Of a DNA stretch of 64,000 nt, positions 24,911-37,204 are shown piece after piece. The stretch comes from Otatea glauca (lineage: Eukaryota; Streptophyta; Magnoliopsida; Poales; Poaceae): assembly GCA_036346275.1 (NCBI GenBank), contig CM070711.1, forward strand, positions 65,263,078-65,327,077, in the 5' to 3' direction. Each line of letters opens with the position of its first letter. Position 1 is the stretch's first letter. The position numbers were made by a program, and so were the translations under genes. The notes below the pieces were generated by a model. The model saw only the letters and a list, made by a program, of their open reading frames with translations, did no database searches and was not told where the DNA came from.

Positions 24911-25350
24911 GATGATGAATTTATTATCTAGCTTCTTTAGATGATAAGTAATTAGATTGGTTTTTTAATTACTATTAATTTGGTTCCATTAGTGTGCACG
25001 TATAATATACATCTTGCATATATTAAATTTGTTCAATTAAGATTAGTGGATATTAATATACATGAAATTTTAGTTAATTTGGTAGGTGGGTGCTCATCAT
25101 TTTTAGATGATGAATTTATTATCTAGCTCCTTTAGATGATAGGTAATTAGATTAGTTTTTTAATTACTATTAATTTGGTTCCATTAGTGTGCACGTATAA
25201 TATACATCTTGCATATATTAAATTTATTTATTTAAGATTAGTGGATATTAACATACATGAAATTTTAGTTAATTTGGTAGGTGAGTGCTCATCATTTTTA
25301 GATGATGAATTTATTATCTAGCTTCTTTACAAGATAAGTATTTAGATTAG
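24911..25350. repeat. 195-bp tandem repeat in the TNP2 5' intron
   Basis: The phrase gatgatgaatttattatctagc starts at 24911, 25106 and 25301, giving a period of exactly 195 bases and about 2.2 copies with a few differences. It sits between the promoter-proximal hairpins and the transposase start. Confidence 0.9.
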
Positions 25351-25386
25351 TTTTTTAATCAATTTTTATATGTTAATTAATTTTAG

Positions 25387-28300
25387 ATGGACCGAGATGG
25401 ATGTACAATGCGAACTGCTACAGTAGAGATTACATCGACGGGTATCTACTTTTCTAAGAGCACGAGGAGAACAAGTTGCACAAGAAGACGGAGTACATAC
25501 ATTGTCCATGCATTGATTGCAAGAATGAGAAAATGTTTTCAGACAAAGAGCACATCCACTTGCACTTGATTCGAAGAGGTTTTGTACTTGGCTATACACG
25601 TTGGACAAGTCACGGTGAAGAGGAAAACATACATAAAGGTGATAACGTATTGGATGATGGAGAAGGCATTATGGCAGCTGACATTAGTTATGGATTTGAT
25701 GAGGATAGGTTGGACATTGATGACGATAATAATCTTACTCAGATGTTACGCGATGTAGAAGGGAACTACACTAGTCAGAGAGAGTTTAATCAATTCAAGG
25801 GTTTGTTGGACGACTCGGACACACCTTTGTTCCCGGGTTGCAAGGAGGAATACACAAAGTTGCACACCGTGCTTTTACTTCTAAAATTGAAGGCAAGCAA
25901 TGGTTGGTCCGATAAGAGTTTCACGGCGCTATTACATCTCTTAGCAGACATGCTTCCAGATGGAAATGTATTGCCGATAACCACTTATTTAGCTAAGAAG
26001 GTTGTATGTCCATTGGGATTGGAGGTAGAAAGAATACATGCATGTCCAAACGATTGTATACTCTATCGCAAAGAGTATACAGACATGCATGTACGCCCGG
26101 TGTGCAAATCATCGCGATACAAGTGTAAAGGCCATGACAGCGAGGGCACCGTGGTGAAGAAAGGAGCTCCCGCTAAAGTGGTGTGGTATTTACCAGTAAT
26201 TCCTCGGTTGAAGCGTTTATTTGGAAACAAAAAGCATGCCCAACTGATGCGATGGCACTCAGAAGAGCGTAAAAAGGATGGAAAGCTGAGACACCCTGCT
26301 GATTTTGCTTAGTGGAGAACCATCGATAGGCTCTTTAGGAAGGACTTCGGGAATGAACCGAGGAATATAAGGTTTGGGTTGAGTACGGATGGAATGAATC
26401 CTTTCGGTAACATGAGTAGTATTCATAGCACTTGGCCCGTGACTCTCTGTATCTACAACCTTCCTCCTTGGTTGTGTATGAAACGGAAGTACATTATGAT
26501 GTCGCTGCTTATCTAAGGGCCGAGACAACCTGGCAATGATATTGATGTATACCTACAACCATTGGTGGAAGATCTTGTGATACTGTGCAACGAAGGTGTA
26601 CAAGTATGGGATGAGTACAAGCGAGAGTACTTCATCCTACGGGCATTGTTGTTTTGCACCATCAATGATTTCTCTACCCTTGGTAACCTATCCGGTCAGA
26701 TCTTGTAAAGGGGCCAAAGCATGCCCCAAAGGCATGGATGAAACCGCTAGTATGTGGCTCAATAACTCGAGAAAAACTGTACATGCATCACCGTAGGTTC
26801 CTTCGCAGAATCACCCCTACCGCAATATGAAAAAACAATTCGACGGGACAAAAGAGGATGGTATAGCCCCAAGGCCTCGCTGTGGGAAGAGGTATATGAT
26901 ATGGTTAAGGATATTAATGTCGACTTGGAAAGGGAGATAGTAATAATAAATCGAGGTCTCGTCTTCGAGAAGACCACATGGAAGAAGAGATCGATATTTG
27001 AACTAGCCCTATTGGAAGGACTTAGAAGTTCGACATCGCATAGACGCTATGCACGTGAGAAAAATGTATGTGATGACTTGATTGGTCTTTTGTCAACATT
27101 CCTAGCAAAACTAAGGACGAATCAAGGCACGAAGGACTGGAAGATATGAAAATCAGAGCTAAGCTACATCCTCAGGACACCGGGAAAGGGCGACTTTACC
27201 TTCCCCCAGCTTGCTACACTCTTTCGAAGAAAGAAAGAACGGACCTTTGCAAATGCTTGCATGGTGTGAAAGTTCCGTCCGGTTACTCCACAAGCATCAA
27301 GAAACTGGTCTCGATGAAAGATTTGAAGTTAACTGGCATGAAGTCTCATGATTGTCATGTGATGATGACACAAATGCTTCCTATTGCAATTAGAGGTATT
27401 TTGCCTGAAAAGGTCCGAGAGGCAATCATGAGGTTGTGTTTCTTCTTCAACACGATTTCACGTAAGGTCATCGATCCCATCGGACTTTCTCAATCGCAGA
27501 ATGATGTGGTCAAGACACTATGCCGCTAGAGATGTATTTCCTCCATCATTTTTCGATATAATGGTTCATCTCATTGTTCACCTTGTGAACGAGATAAATG
27601 TATGTGGCCCCGTATTCTCGCATCGATGTACCCGCTCGAAAGGTACATGGGTATCCCAAGAAGTATGTACGCAATCGATCTCACGAGGGTCTGCATTGTG
27701 GAAGGTTATGCAACCGAGGAGGTTATCGAGTTTTGCGTGGATTACATGGAGGGGTGGAACCGGTAGGAGTGCTCAGATCTCGCCATGAGGGTAGGCTAGC
27801 CGGGAAAGGGACGATTGGAAGAAAATCAACAAATTCTTACGATCATGGATTGTTCAAAAGCTCATTTCACGCCTTGCAACAATCGGTTGAGGTGTCCTCG
27901 TATATGGACATGCACAAGGATAAGCTACGAGAGGAAAATCGTGGACGATCGAGGTTTGGGTAACAAAAGAGCATAACCGCTTGTTCAATCATTGGTTCAA
28001 AGAGCATATGACTGGAAAGAAACGAGTGTCATGTTGAGGTGGTCGCAAAAGGGCCATCAGTACAATCTTGACATGGCAAGGATACGACATAAATGGATAT
28101 ACCTTTTACACGAGATCTCGGGATAGCAAAAGCACTTACCAAAATAGTGGTGTCGATAGATGCCTATGACAACACAGCAAGAAGAAGAGTAGCTTCTATG
28201 GGTTCATAGAAGAGATTTGGGAGCTCAACCATCTGTATTTTTAAGATCCCAATGTTTCGTGTCGTTGGGTACAACTCCCAAAGGGTGTCAAGGTGGACAA

Positions 28301-28570
28301 GTACGGCTTCACTACTTTGGACATCGAACATGTCGGATCAGAGATGAACCATTCGTATTTGCGGCAAGTAGCACAAGTCTTCTATGTAATCGACCCACAG
28401 ATAAGAAGCGCCATGTAGTTCTTCAGGGAAAAGAAGGATCGTCGAGTTGAGAATGTCGTGGATGAGGAAGAGTACAACCAGCTTTGATGAGTTGCCTCCT
28501 TCGAGATGGCAACATCAGCTCGAGGAAGAAACCGCCAGAAGCTACCTATCATCGCGACGATCATGAAGAA
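25387..28570 (+). pseudogene. CACTA transposase (TNP2 family with DUF4218 and DUF4216 parts)
   Basis: The N-terminal transposase-associated domain begins at 25387 (ATGGACCG) and is frameshifted before 25476. The clear part includes HCPCIDCKNEKMF and HLIRRGFVLGYTRW. The TNP2 core follows with LFPGCKEEYTKLHTVLLLLKLK and CPNDCILYRKEY (to 26312). A nonsense codon sits where HPADFAEW is expected at 26310. The core continues through 26330-27150, then DUF4218-like sequence (QMLPIAIRGILPEKVREAI, VVKTLCRLEMYFPPSFFD across a one-base loss) at 27300-27830, and DUF4216-like sequence (DKYGFTTLDIEHVG, VAQVFYVIDP) at 28280-28470. Most breaks are one- or two-base indels. Confidence 0.88.
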
Positions 28571-28619
28571 GGGCAAATTGTGAAAGAAAATAATTAGCTA
28601 TATACGAGTAATGGCAATA

Positions 28620-29110
28620 TCAGAGGCGGAGCCAGCTCCTGGGCAGGGCGGGCGCCTTCCCGGGTTCACCGGCGATGACCAGGCCGCACAAGTCTTCTAT
28701 GTAATCAACCCTAATGATGACCACTGTTGAAGATAATCTTGTGCATGGTAGTTTAAAGTCTGTTTTCGGTTTTGTTTCCTAGCTATGTGCTAGTTTTTCT
28801 AGTCTTTGAGTCAGTTTCGGACTCTGCTAGTTTTGGTGATTGTTTCAGTGTCTAAAGAGTACTTGATTGTTTTGCTGGATGACAAAATAGTGTTTTATCT
28901 GGTTGAAAGTTTGGAGAGTTTGTTGAGTCTGTCAGGTGAAAGGAGTCCAGATTCTTTCCTGTAAACTGCTTATGTATTTGCTTTATAAGTAATAGACAAA
29001 ATCAGAAAACGCTGCAATTGCGCAAAGACCAAAACTGTGTCTTCAAACTCGGCCGCTATTCGACAATACAGTGAAGCGTATTGTTGATTCAGAAACAAAT
29101 TTCAGGGTTA
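28620..29110. mobile_element. Insertion-like segment, possibly a solo LTR, between the CACTA genes
   Basis: After the DUF4216 part a short repeat of it appears (acaagtcttctatgtaat at 28372 and 28690). Next comes sequence starting TGTTGAAGAT at 28726 and containing LTR-tail-like words (ctttataagtaatagac, gaaaacgctgcaattgcgc near 29005). I cannot define both ends or a target duplication. Confidence 0.35.
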
Positions 29111-29117
29111 ACGCATA

Positions 29118-29390
29118 GAGGCACATCAGTGGCGGTTCTTCAAAAGAATTGCCACTGATAAAATTATCTGTGGTTGTTCGTATAAAGAACCTCCACAGAT
29201 AATATATGTATCAGTGGCGGTTCGTATAAAGAACCACCACTGATAACTTTATCTGTGTTGTTCGTATAAAGAACCGCCACTGATAACATTATCTGTGGCG
29301 GTTCGTATAAAGAACCGCCACAGATAAATGTATCAGTGGCGGTTCTTTTTAAGAACCGCCACTGATAATATGCTCTGTCTATAAATAAAA
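29118..29390. repeat. Middle hairpin array of the CACTA element, six units, followed by a TATA box
   Basis: Six inverted pairs are present. They alternate between 'atcagtggcggttc' and 'atctgtggcggttc' cores, with loops such as gtataaa. The array is followed at once by ctataaataaaatag (about 29383) and then a GC-rich transcribed-looking region. The same hairpin family is found at the element ends. Confidence 0.85.
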
Positions 29391-29399
29391 TAGATACCG

Positions 29400-29760
29400 C
29401 CGCTTCAATCGCCTAAACCCCTAAACTCCCGCCTTCGACGCGCTAAACCCCTAAACTCCGCGCTGACGCCGCTTGCGTTCGACGCTGCCCCGACGACGCC
29501 GCTTCGCCGACGCCGCTTCGCGGTCGCGTCCGACGCTGTCCCGAAGACGCCGCCCTCCCCGACGACGACGCTTGCCGACGCTTCACCGACGACGCCGCCT
29601 TCGCCGACGCCGCCACGGCCGCCGCTTCGCGCCGCGCCCGAGCCCGACGCCGCCTCGACGACGCTGCCTTCGCCGACGCCGCCATACGCCGCCACGCCAT
29701 CGCGCTCGACGCCGCCAAGCCGACGCCGCCCCCCGGCAAGGTCAGAGCCTCTTTTCCTCT
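29400..29760 (+). repeat. GC-rich gacgccgc microsatellite-like exon of the CACTA second gene
   Basis: Units such as gacgccgcctcgccgacg repeat imperfectly about twenty times. Every frame gives Ala/Arg/Asp-rich low-complexity peptide. Position after the TATA box suggests a 5' UTR or first exon of the downstream CACTA gene. Confidence 0.6.
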
Positions 29761-31153
29761 CACCCTACCGCTCGAATGCGTCCGATTCAATCAATCAGTC
29801 TAGTCTCTTCCTAGCGCTCGATCAATTCGCACGCGCCTTTTCACGGATCCCTCGAGTCAAGAACCGTATGGATCTGGTTTCTTGGCGCCGGCGGATCAGT
29901 TCCGCGTTGTTGATCCATTTCGGTGGGGTTGTTTAGGGCCTCTAGCTCTAGAGATTCAGGTTGACGTCTGTTCATCTTCACCATTCCGCATTGTAGATTG
30001 GCGAATAATGCGTGGGCACCTGCTCTGTCCACATGTTATTTGAGGGCTTTGCGATTTGGATTGGGAAGTGCTTTTGAAGGAAAGAAGAAAGATGTTGGAG
30101 TCCATTGGATGGCTACGCATCGATTTCTTGGCATCCTTTGCTCTCATGATTTGCTTCTTGTCGTATTTCTTGCCTTCCATTATGTCTTAGCTTCTAAGAT
30201 TCCATTTCATTTATGAAGAGGGTAATTTGTTTACTGAGCATTAGCATCCTTTTCCCGATAGCCTTATGACCTGTAGCTTCTCAGATATATAGTCTTTTCC
30301 TTACCATGTGCATCACATGCTGTGTTTTGTTGTGTCAGTGCTTTCCTGATGATTTCAACTGTGTTTCATAGTTTTAGAGTACCCACAGCTTCACGGCAAG
30401 GATAAGTACATTACAGTTTTATATTCTACTTTTCATTTGATGTATGTGTAACTTTGTAAGATTCATCAAGCATTATCAGGTTGCACTGTGCTCATATGTG
30501 CAATGCAAGCTATGAGCAATGTGAATTAACGTTGAATGCACACAAACTTTCACTTAATTCTAAAACAAAATGGTAATTGTATGGATCTCGCTTTATCAAA
30601 GCGATGAAAGATTCATGTGCTATCCTCTTTCTACATGTTTTGAATTGCTTCCAGTACTTGAAAGATTCATGTATCACATGTTGGGAACCATATATGCAGA
30701 CATCCTGTCCTCGAGTGGCTTATTTTTTCCTCATTTGGTTGTTCCTTGGCGCTATTCCTTTCTATTTATTTTGCTTGACTTCTCTTTCGCAAGTTTGAGT
30801 GGTTAATTGACCACAGCATATCTACTGCTATATAACTTTAAATTGAGCAAACGAAGATATTTTAAGCATCTACATAAAATTTGCCATTTATTCAGAAGAT
30901 GTATTACTAGTTCCCAGATTAGAGATGAACAGAGGTTATATACATTAACAGTAGTTCTGAACAGCAAGTACTAAAATGAACATAGCTTTTAATTGGCTAA
31001 GTAAAAATTTGCATTCTTCCACTTGTTCTGATCTAATTAAGTCTCTTGCTCTTGCAAAATCATTTTCATCTTAGCACCACACAATATTACACACAGATGA
31101 CATCTTTACTTTGAAATTCCATGAGATGATTCTGTAATAATTGATTTAAAATT

Positions 31154-32640
31154 ATGTTTCGGTCGAATCAGAGTTCTAATGGAGCCCAAACCGAGCCTAT
31201 AGTGGAGGAGAGCCCGAGCAGTACCTTACCTCCACCCAACCACCGAAGGTGCCGAGGCCTCCACCACTGCGCGATGATGCTCCTGTTGCAAGACGCCGAG
31301 GACGAGGGAAAACTAAGAAGCTCAAGGCCGGTACACCATCTCGTAGGTCTTAGATATCGGGCCCTGTTGCACCGAGAAAATCAAACAAAATACAGTCAAC
31401 ATGCGGGTGCATCGTAGGGATAAAGTGCCAATCACCTATTCGGATTGGCATAAAGTGCCCGTGCCACCAAAGAGGATCTGTGGACGAGCTCAAAGAAACC
31501 TTCGAATTCCCGAAGGAGCCAAGATCTTGTGCGTCGCGACGCATTGATGACCATAGATGCGGCGTGGAGAAACTTCAAGGCGGGTGAACACAAATTATGT
31601 GAAGCAAAACCGTCACCATCGAGAGTACCCAAGATTGGAGCCATATTGGGATGAGTTTGTGGCGATGAAGCAATCGAAGCGCAAGGAAGTCCAAGGAGTA
31701 CCACATTAGCATCGCAAGAAGGAATACTCACCCCACGCACTTGGCACGAGTGGGTACGCGGTAAAATTGCTCAATGGGAGATGCAGGAATTAGAAGCGGT
31801 CCAATTGGTCGGCACAAGTCCCTTGATCGGACTACGGATCGAGTGAAGCACTACGCATAGCGAAGGCGATATGTTGTCTACTTGAGGGTTTATCATTCAA
31901 GAGCAAAGAAGACGAAGCAATGACGCAAAGAGTTCATGAGTTTCACGCCACCCACCCAAGGATCTTTTCACCCTGAGAGGAGAAAGACGAGCTAACAGCC
32001 GCCCTAGAAAATAAAGAGCACCACGGTCGGACACGAGGCGCCGGGTCAAGGTTCCATGGAGGAGTGGATTCTCGAGCACGGAGACTCTTATAGAGCTCAA
32101 GAGAGCTAAAGAAGAGCGGTTGAGAAGGAAATGGAAATTATGAAGGAAAGGGTTCTGCGAGAAATACATGGCACCATTGAAGAACAAGTTGAACGACAAG
32201 TACAACAAGCCTTGAGCCAGAGGCGTGCCCACAACATTTTCTCCATCCTACAGTGTCGTCGCAGCGCTTGCGCGTCCACGCCATTGGCGTATGACAACAA
32301 CCATTATCCTCAGAGACGACATACGGACCCCACACCCTATCACCAACGTGTCTGATGAACATATTTGTACAGTGCCGCTGTGGGTAGTCTATCCGTGCAA
32401 GAAGTGGGTGTCTGCACAATACCCGATAGCGCCAGTTTATGCAAAGGTCCAATCGACACGGACTTGCACGCTTTGTTGAGATCGGATCGAAAACTCGCCA
32501 ATGATGAGATAACAACTCTAGGAAGTGTCATCCACTCATTCATCCAATGGCGTAAGCGTGACATCGTCTTGGACCATGCAATGCCGCCTCTCTGCAAGAT
32601 AATCCTCGCATCCGTCACCAGCATCTGAGAGTGAAACGGG
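31154..32640 (+). pseudogene. CACTA ORF2-like protein (plant En/Spm-type), frameshifted
   Basis: Pieces in different frames make a proline-rich basic start (EPIVEESPSSTLPPP, then KTKKLKAGTPS-type sequence) and a WHEWVRGKIAQWEMQELEAV-type helical middle. A Glu/Lys/Arg-rich coiled coil follows (EIMKERVLREIHGTIEEQVE near 32131). This layout matches the second ORF found beside TNP2 in CACTA elements, whose proteins bind subterminal repeats. Many short indels break it. Confidence 0.65.
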
Positions 32641-32828
32641 GAAGAAGCAAAATGAGGTAGAAAAGAAATGCATTGAGGACCCCATCAAGATGGCCATTGT
32701 TAGTACTCCAAAGCAGAAACCTATAACACCTAGTACTTCAAAGAACAAACCTACAACCCCTGATCCCAAAAATTGGCACATTAGACAAGCCAGACGGATC
32801 AAAGCGAGGCCAGATCGAGTATGATGTC

Positions 32829-34114
32829 ATGCGACAAAAAAGTAAGGGCAAGGCACAGTCTGATGACCAAGATGATCAACAAAGATTGAAATTCGAGGTA
32901 GGGAAGTCCTTTGTCACCGCTTCGAAGTTAAAAAGTCTAACACCTATGATGCAGCGATTACATGTATGGTACTTAGATCGATCCAACCAAGACGTACTCC
33001 CGAAGGTGATCACTGCAATTTTTCGTGAGGAACATTTTCACCATGAGGGCCATGGCTACTTCTTAATAGAATTCGATAACTTGCACAACTTGTTCTATCA
33101 CGACGCCCTCGACATATCTTTTTGAGATGTCGGTCACCGTAAGTGTCTAATATATCAATCTTGGCCTACATTCACGTAATACCGATAAATGTCATGTCTA
33201 ACTAATTCGTTATATAGATACGAGATGATTGAAGTACGAAGAACCAAGGGGCGGTGGGATTCTCGACCCGGAACGGTTTGCCAACATGAAATCAAAAGAG
33301 CACCAAAGGAGGTCGAGGAGTACGATATAAAGTTTTGATTAAACTACAAGACAAGGAGTTTATACTTTTGCCATACCATTTTAAGTAAGTTGCTCACTAG
33401 CTAGTTAAATTACTCGTTTATTTCGTTATTTACTCTGATGTAAGGACTAATGACTGGCATCATGCATGTGTATGTAGCTTCCACTGGATTCTCGTAATAA
33501 TTCATCCAGAAAAGAGCAAGATGCTGATCATGGATCCACTGGATAAACCTAAAAAATACTTTGAAGAGATGACACATTTAGTGAATGAGGCGTTCAAAAG
33601 ATATTGTCAAAAGAGCTCGAGATACCGCCCATACCACAAATCCCTTACAATCCGTACTAAGTTTCCGGTACGCATGAAAGGAATACTCTTATATCATATT
33701 TCATAGTAAATAGCTCCTTCAACGACATCTTAGTTCATTCGATTTTGCAAAGGTCACAAGCAAAAAAAGGAACAAATTTATGTGGGTACTTCGTGCCAAG
33801 ACATGCGCGAAATCTTATCATGCACAATAAAAGACAATGACGTAGAGGTCAGCCATGCTGACATGACACACTGATTCGCACCACTCAATTTCTATATTCT
33901 CTCTTAATTTTGTTTTTTATACTTACAGCGCCTCAAGTTGTCTATGTTAGAACTGCTTCCTTCTGAAATCCAAGCCATTCAGGGCCAGTTCGCCTATTTC
34001 ATCATGAAGGAAATAATCAACAAAAATGACGAGTTTTATGACGAAGACAACAACGATCCAGTCATCCATACTCTTGTCTCAAATCACGTGTTTTCAACCT
34101 CCGAAGACCCGTAG
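32829..34114 (+). pseudogene. Ulp1-like cysteine protease of the CACTA element, at least three exons
   Basis: The first block (32829-33125) encodes FVTASKLKSLTPMMQRLH and GHGYFLIEFDNLHNLF. The catalytic region spans about 33478-33800: HW of FHWILVIIHP, Asp of MDPLD, and the Cys of NLCGYF near 33778. That is the His-Asp-Cys order of Ulp1/C48 peptidases. A last exon runs from an acceptor at about 33928 to TAG at 34112 (VSNHVFSTSEDP). CACTA elements of plants often carry such a domain; its role in transposition is unknown. Frameshifts occur between blocks. Confidence 0.8.
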
Positions 34115-36640
34115 GCTTCTAGTTTACCTCCACTAGTTTAGTCTTTTTTACTTCAATTCTGTTTCATTACAAAGTGTAAATAACTCTTTGTTCCTTTCAA
34201 ATGGAAACCCCTTCTTTTGTCAATGCCACTTCTTTTGTCAGTGGTTGTGCAAGCGTTTTGGATGCACGTACTCCTCATAGATATTTTGCATATTGTCTTA
34301 TATATGACTGTTTGAGCATCGTGTTATCATCACATCCTAATATTATGACTTCCCTGTAATCAGATAGGAACATTTATATACGTGAGCTATATGAACCTTT
34401 TGCTGGTTATGGACTGACCACCTTGTATATCTATTATATAGATATATAGCCATACTATTTCAATATATTATTTTCTGGTTAGAATTGCGAATGATCTCAC
34501 CAAAAAACTGAAATAGCGGCCAATTAGAGGGGAAACTACTGCTGTAGCAAGCGGCCACCGTGAACATGTCAGGAGTATTCTGTTTTTAGCCGATCTTAGG
34601 ATTTCGGTGTTGTATACAAAGAAGGTAAATTGGTGTTTTTTGTTTGTCTTGTCTTACAATATTATAGGTGTTTTTTGTTTGTCTTGTCTTACAATATTAT
34701 ATGTTTCCTAGTTTGCTATTACAGTTTTGCCTTGACTGAAATGAAACGATCCGATGTGCATATTCCTCGTTTGCTACCGCCAATAACTTATACAAGGTGT
34801 GACATACTCATTTCTTCAATATTCTTTATATTACTTCATTTTGCATGCTTTTGTTGAACAAATGCCGCCCAAACTAATCTGTTCTTCTCGCAGTGGTTGA
34901 CACTTTGCTTGGCAATTTTCTGTACATGGCTCAATTGAAGTATACAAAGCTAAATTCATGTTATTCTAGCAAGTTACCACCCTGAACAGGTACGGTTATC
35001 CTTCAAGATTTTTTCTAATTCCTTGATAATACATGAGTATGTTGGTCAAATGATGGATCTGATCTGTTTGGTAACATCTTCAATGTTGGTCAAATGATGA
35101 AGATATCTTCGATGTCGTTATTTGGGAGGGTTGTAGAGAAAGGAATGGTTAGTTTGATTATTCTATTGTCAAGACTAATGTTTTGTTTGTGTTTAATGCA
35201 ATAGCTACTCAGTTTGTTACTTCTTTTTCCTATTGCATATAAACGCTGCAGCTTTATGCCTGGTTGACTGCTAAGGTAGAGCTTTGTTGTTTCTCTGTCC
35301 AAATAAATCGAATATGGAGTTGTATTTGCCATTCTCTTTTAGTTCTATATTATATATTTGCTTTGTGGAGTAGAGAAAAATTTCTACATTTCCAAGATCA
35401 CACTGAAGGAGCTAATGGAATAGCATGGTACAAGTAGTCAAAATGCATCTTCTTATAGGTTATCTTCTTAATTATATAACAACCATAGGTATGGGCATAC
35501 CATGTAGGGCATAGGTTAGTGTGTGGGTATGTTGTGCATATAAGATGAACGATCTCTTATTTCATATTTTTAGTAAGCTACTTGGATGCTTTGATCTTCC
35601 AGGATGTTCGCAATCCTCACGTTTCAAAGCTTGCTATGTTTGTATTGTGGTTCCAAAACTGCGTTTGGTTACATATGTAAAATTGTTTTTGGAGGCAAAT
35701 AAGATAACTCAATCTTATACATGAGTGTAGATTTATAATTGTTAGTTGGTTTATGTATATCATGTATACGATATTATGTGCAAATAAGCCATACTTATAT
35801 TACAAATCAGTGGGCTTCAAATATTATGTGTTTTTTATAGGTCTGTTTTTTAATAAACAAAAAGAGGACTAGATCGGTTCACTTACGTAAATACAATATC
35901 TTTGACATGGCAATCCATATACGTATGTGCATAGGTCCTCACTGCTACATGAAATTTGTGTGCAAGAATTGCAAGCTTGGCAGGCATAGGAGGATTCTGA
36001 AAAGGACTTGTTGTGACAGTAATCATGCTTGGTTGTCTATTTTTCGTAACATCGTAACCAAAATTTAATGGCTATATATGTAGTTCCATAGGTTGAACTG
36101 TAAATTGTTAGGTATGTAAACCATCAATTCAGTTTATGATGTATGAAACAATGGCAAACCATATCACCAAAGTGGTCTCAGAAGGAACTCCCAAAAAAGA
36201 ACCTTGTCTGCTACGGAGGTATGGAATTTTCGATTTAGCTCATGCCTCTGTCTTTCTTCGTACAATATATTGGATTCTTCACTACTTTAATCGCTACCAT
36301 GTACTATCTCCTAGATGCTTCATTTTTTGTATTTCTAGAAATTTGTGTCTCTTCCTGCAAACTTCACTGCTCTGTGTTATCCATATCATTTATGAGCTTT
36401 GCACTATGCAGCTAGAGGTAAGCAGCTCTCTTTTTCCTCCTTTCTTTCCTGGATGGTTTGGATCAGCAGTTAGCAATACATGTTATTTCGGATTATATTG
36501 GTTAGTCTATAACAGCAATAGGTACTAATATGTATACTCAAATTTCAATAATTAAATGTATTCTTACTACCTGTGTACATAATGAAGAGGCATGGCTAGC
36601 GCTGCCTGAGGCTAGCCACAAATGCCAGTTTTTTATTTTT
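34115..36640. other. 3' part of the CACTA element without a clear gene
   Basis: AT-rich sequence with short open frames. One protein-like stretch starts at 36136 (MYETMANHITKVV) and ends at a possible donor near 36218, but it has no partner exon that I can support. Nothing else is recognisable. Confidence 0.5.
34632..34701. repeat. Exact 35-bp tandem duplication
   Basis: The unit starting ggtgttttttgtttgtc and ending acaatattata is present twice without a mismatch (34632-34666, 34667-34701). Its identity suggests recent slippage or an assembly artefact. Confidence 0.9.
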
Positions 36641-36647
36641 GTGTGTG

Positions 36648-37117
36648 GGATTATCAGCGGCGGTTTTAGCCCAAAACCGCTACTGATGTAATATCTGTGA
36701 CGGTTCTATCAAAAAACCGTCACTGATACTAGGCCTATCAGTGCGGTTTTATATACAACATCCACTGATAGTTGTATCAGTGGCAGTTCTAGCCAAAAAC
36801 CGCCACTAATAGTCGTATTATCAGTGGCGGTTTTTGGTCTAGAACCGCTACTGATATTTGAGTATCAGTGGCGGTTCTATCAAAAAACCGCCACTGATAC
36901 TTAGATTATTAGTGGCGGTTTTTGGCTCGAACCGCCATCGATACCGAATATCGCTGGTCGTTCTAGCCAAAAACCGCCACTGATAGTGTTATCTGTGGCG
37001 GTTCTAGAACCGCCACTGATAATCCTCGATTATCAGTGATACTAAATCTGTGACGGTTCAAAAACCGCCACTGATGGCAGTTATGAACCGTCACTGATGG
37101 TCTTTTTCAAGGTAGTG
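36648..37117. repeat. Right subterminal hairpin array and TIR of the CACTA element
   Basis: About ten inverted pairs of the type 'atcagtggcggttct...aaaaccgccactgat' follow one another. Some arms carry single-base changes (gtggcagttc, ctgtgacggtt). The array ends at the CACTA terminus at 37117. Confidence 0.88.
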
Positions 37118-37204
37118 TTTGCGCTACCAAATTCTTTTAGCTATATGACATTGTCGTATATAGCTTCTACCTTATACTTAAAACTTTAACAATCCCATTC
37201 TTAC

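Larger units (their letters stand above)
24452..37117 (+). mobile_element. Large CACTA (En/Spm) transposon with TNP2, ORF2 and Ulp1-like protease
   Basis: The right terminus is ...gaaaaa-type CACTA end: read inward on the minus strand it is CACTACCTTGAAAAAGACC at 37117. Subterminal hairpins of the 'tatcagtggcggttc' family occur at the left edge (24452-24535), in the middle (29118-29375) and at the right (36648-37095). The interior encodes TNP2-type transposase, an En/Spm ORF2-like protein and a Ulp1-like peptidase, all on the plus strand and all broken. No CACTA terminus is visible at the left edge, so the 5' TIR has been lost and no target duplication can be read. The middle array raises the possibility of two nested or fused elements. 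Confidence 0.85.

Noticed and set aside
36648..37117. Hairpin series as a microRNA cluster
   Set aside because: The arms are short, variable and part of a CACTA subterminal region. The pattern fits transposase-binding repeats, though siRNA production is possible.
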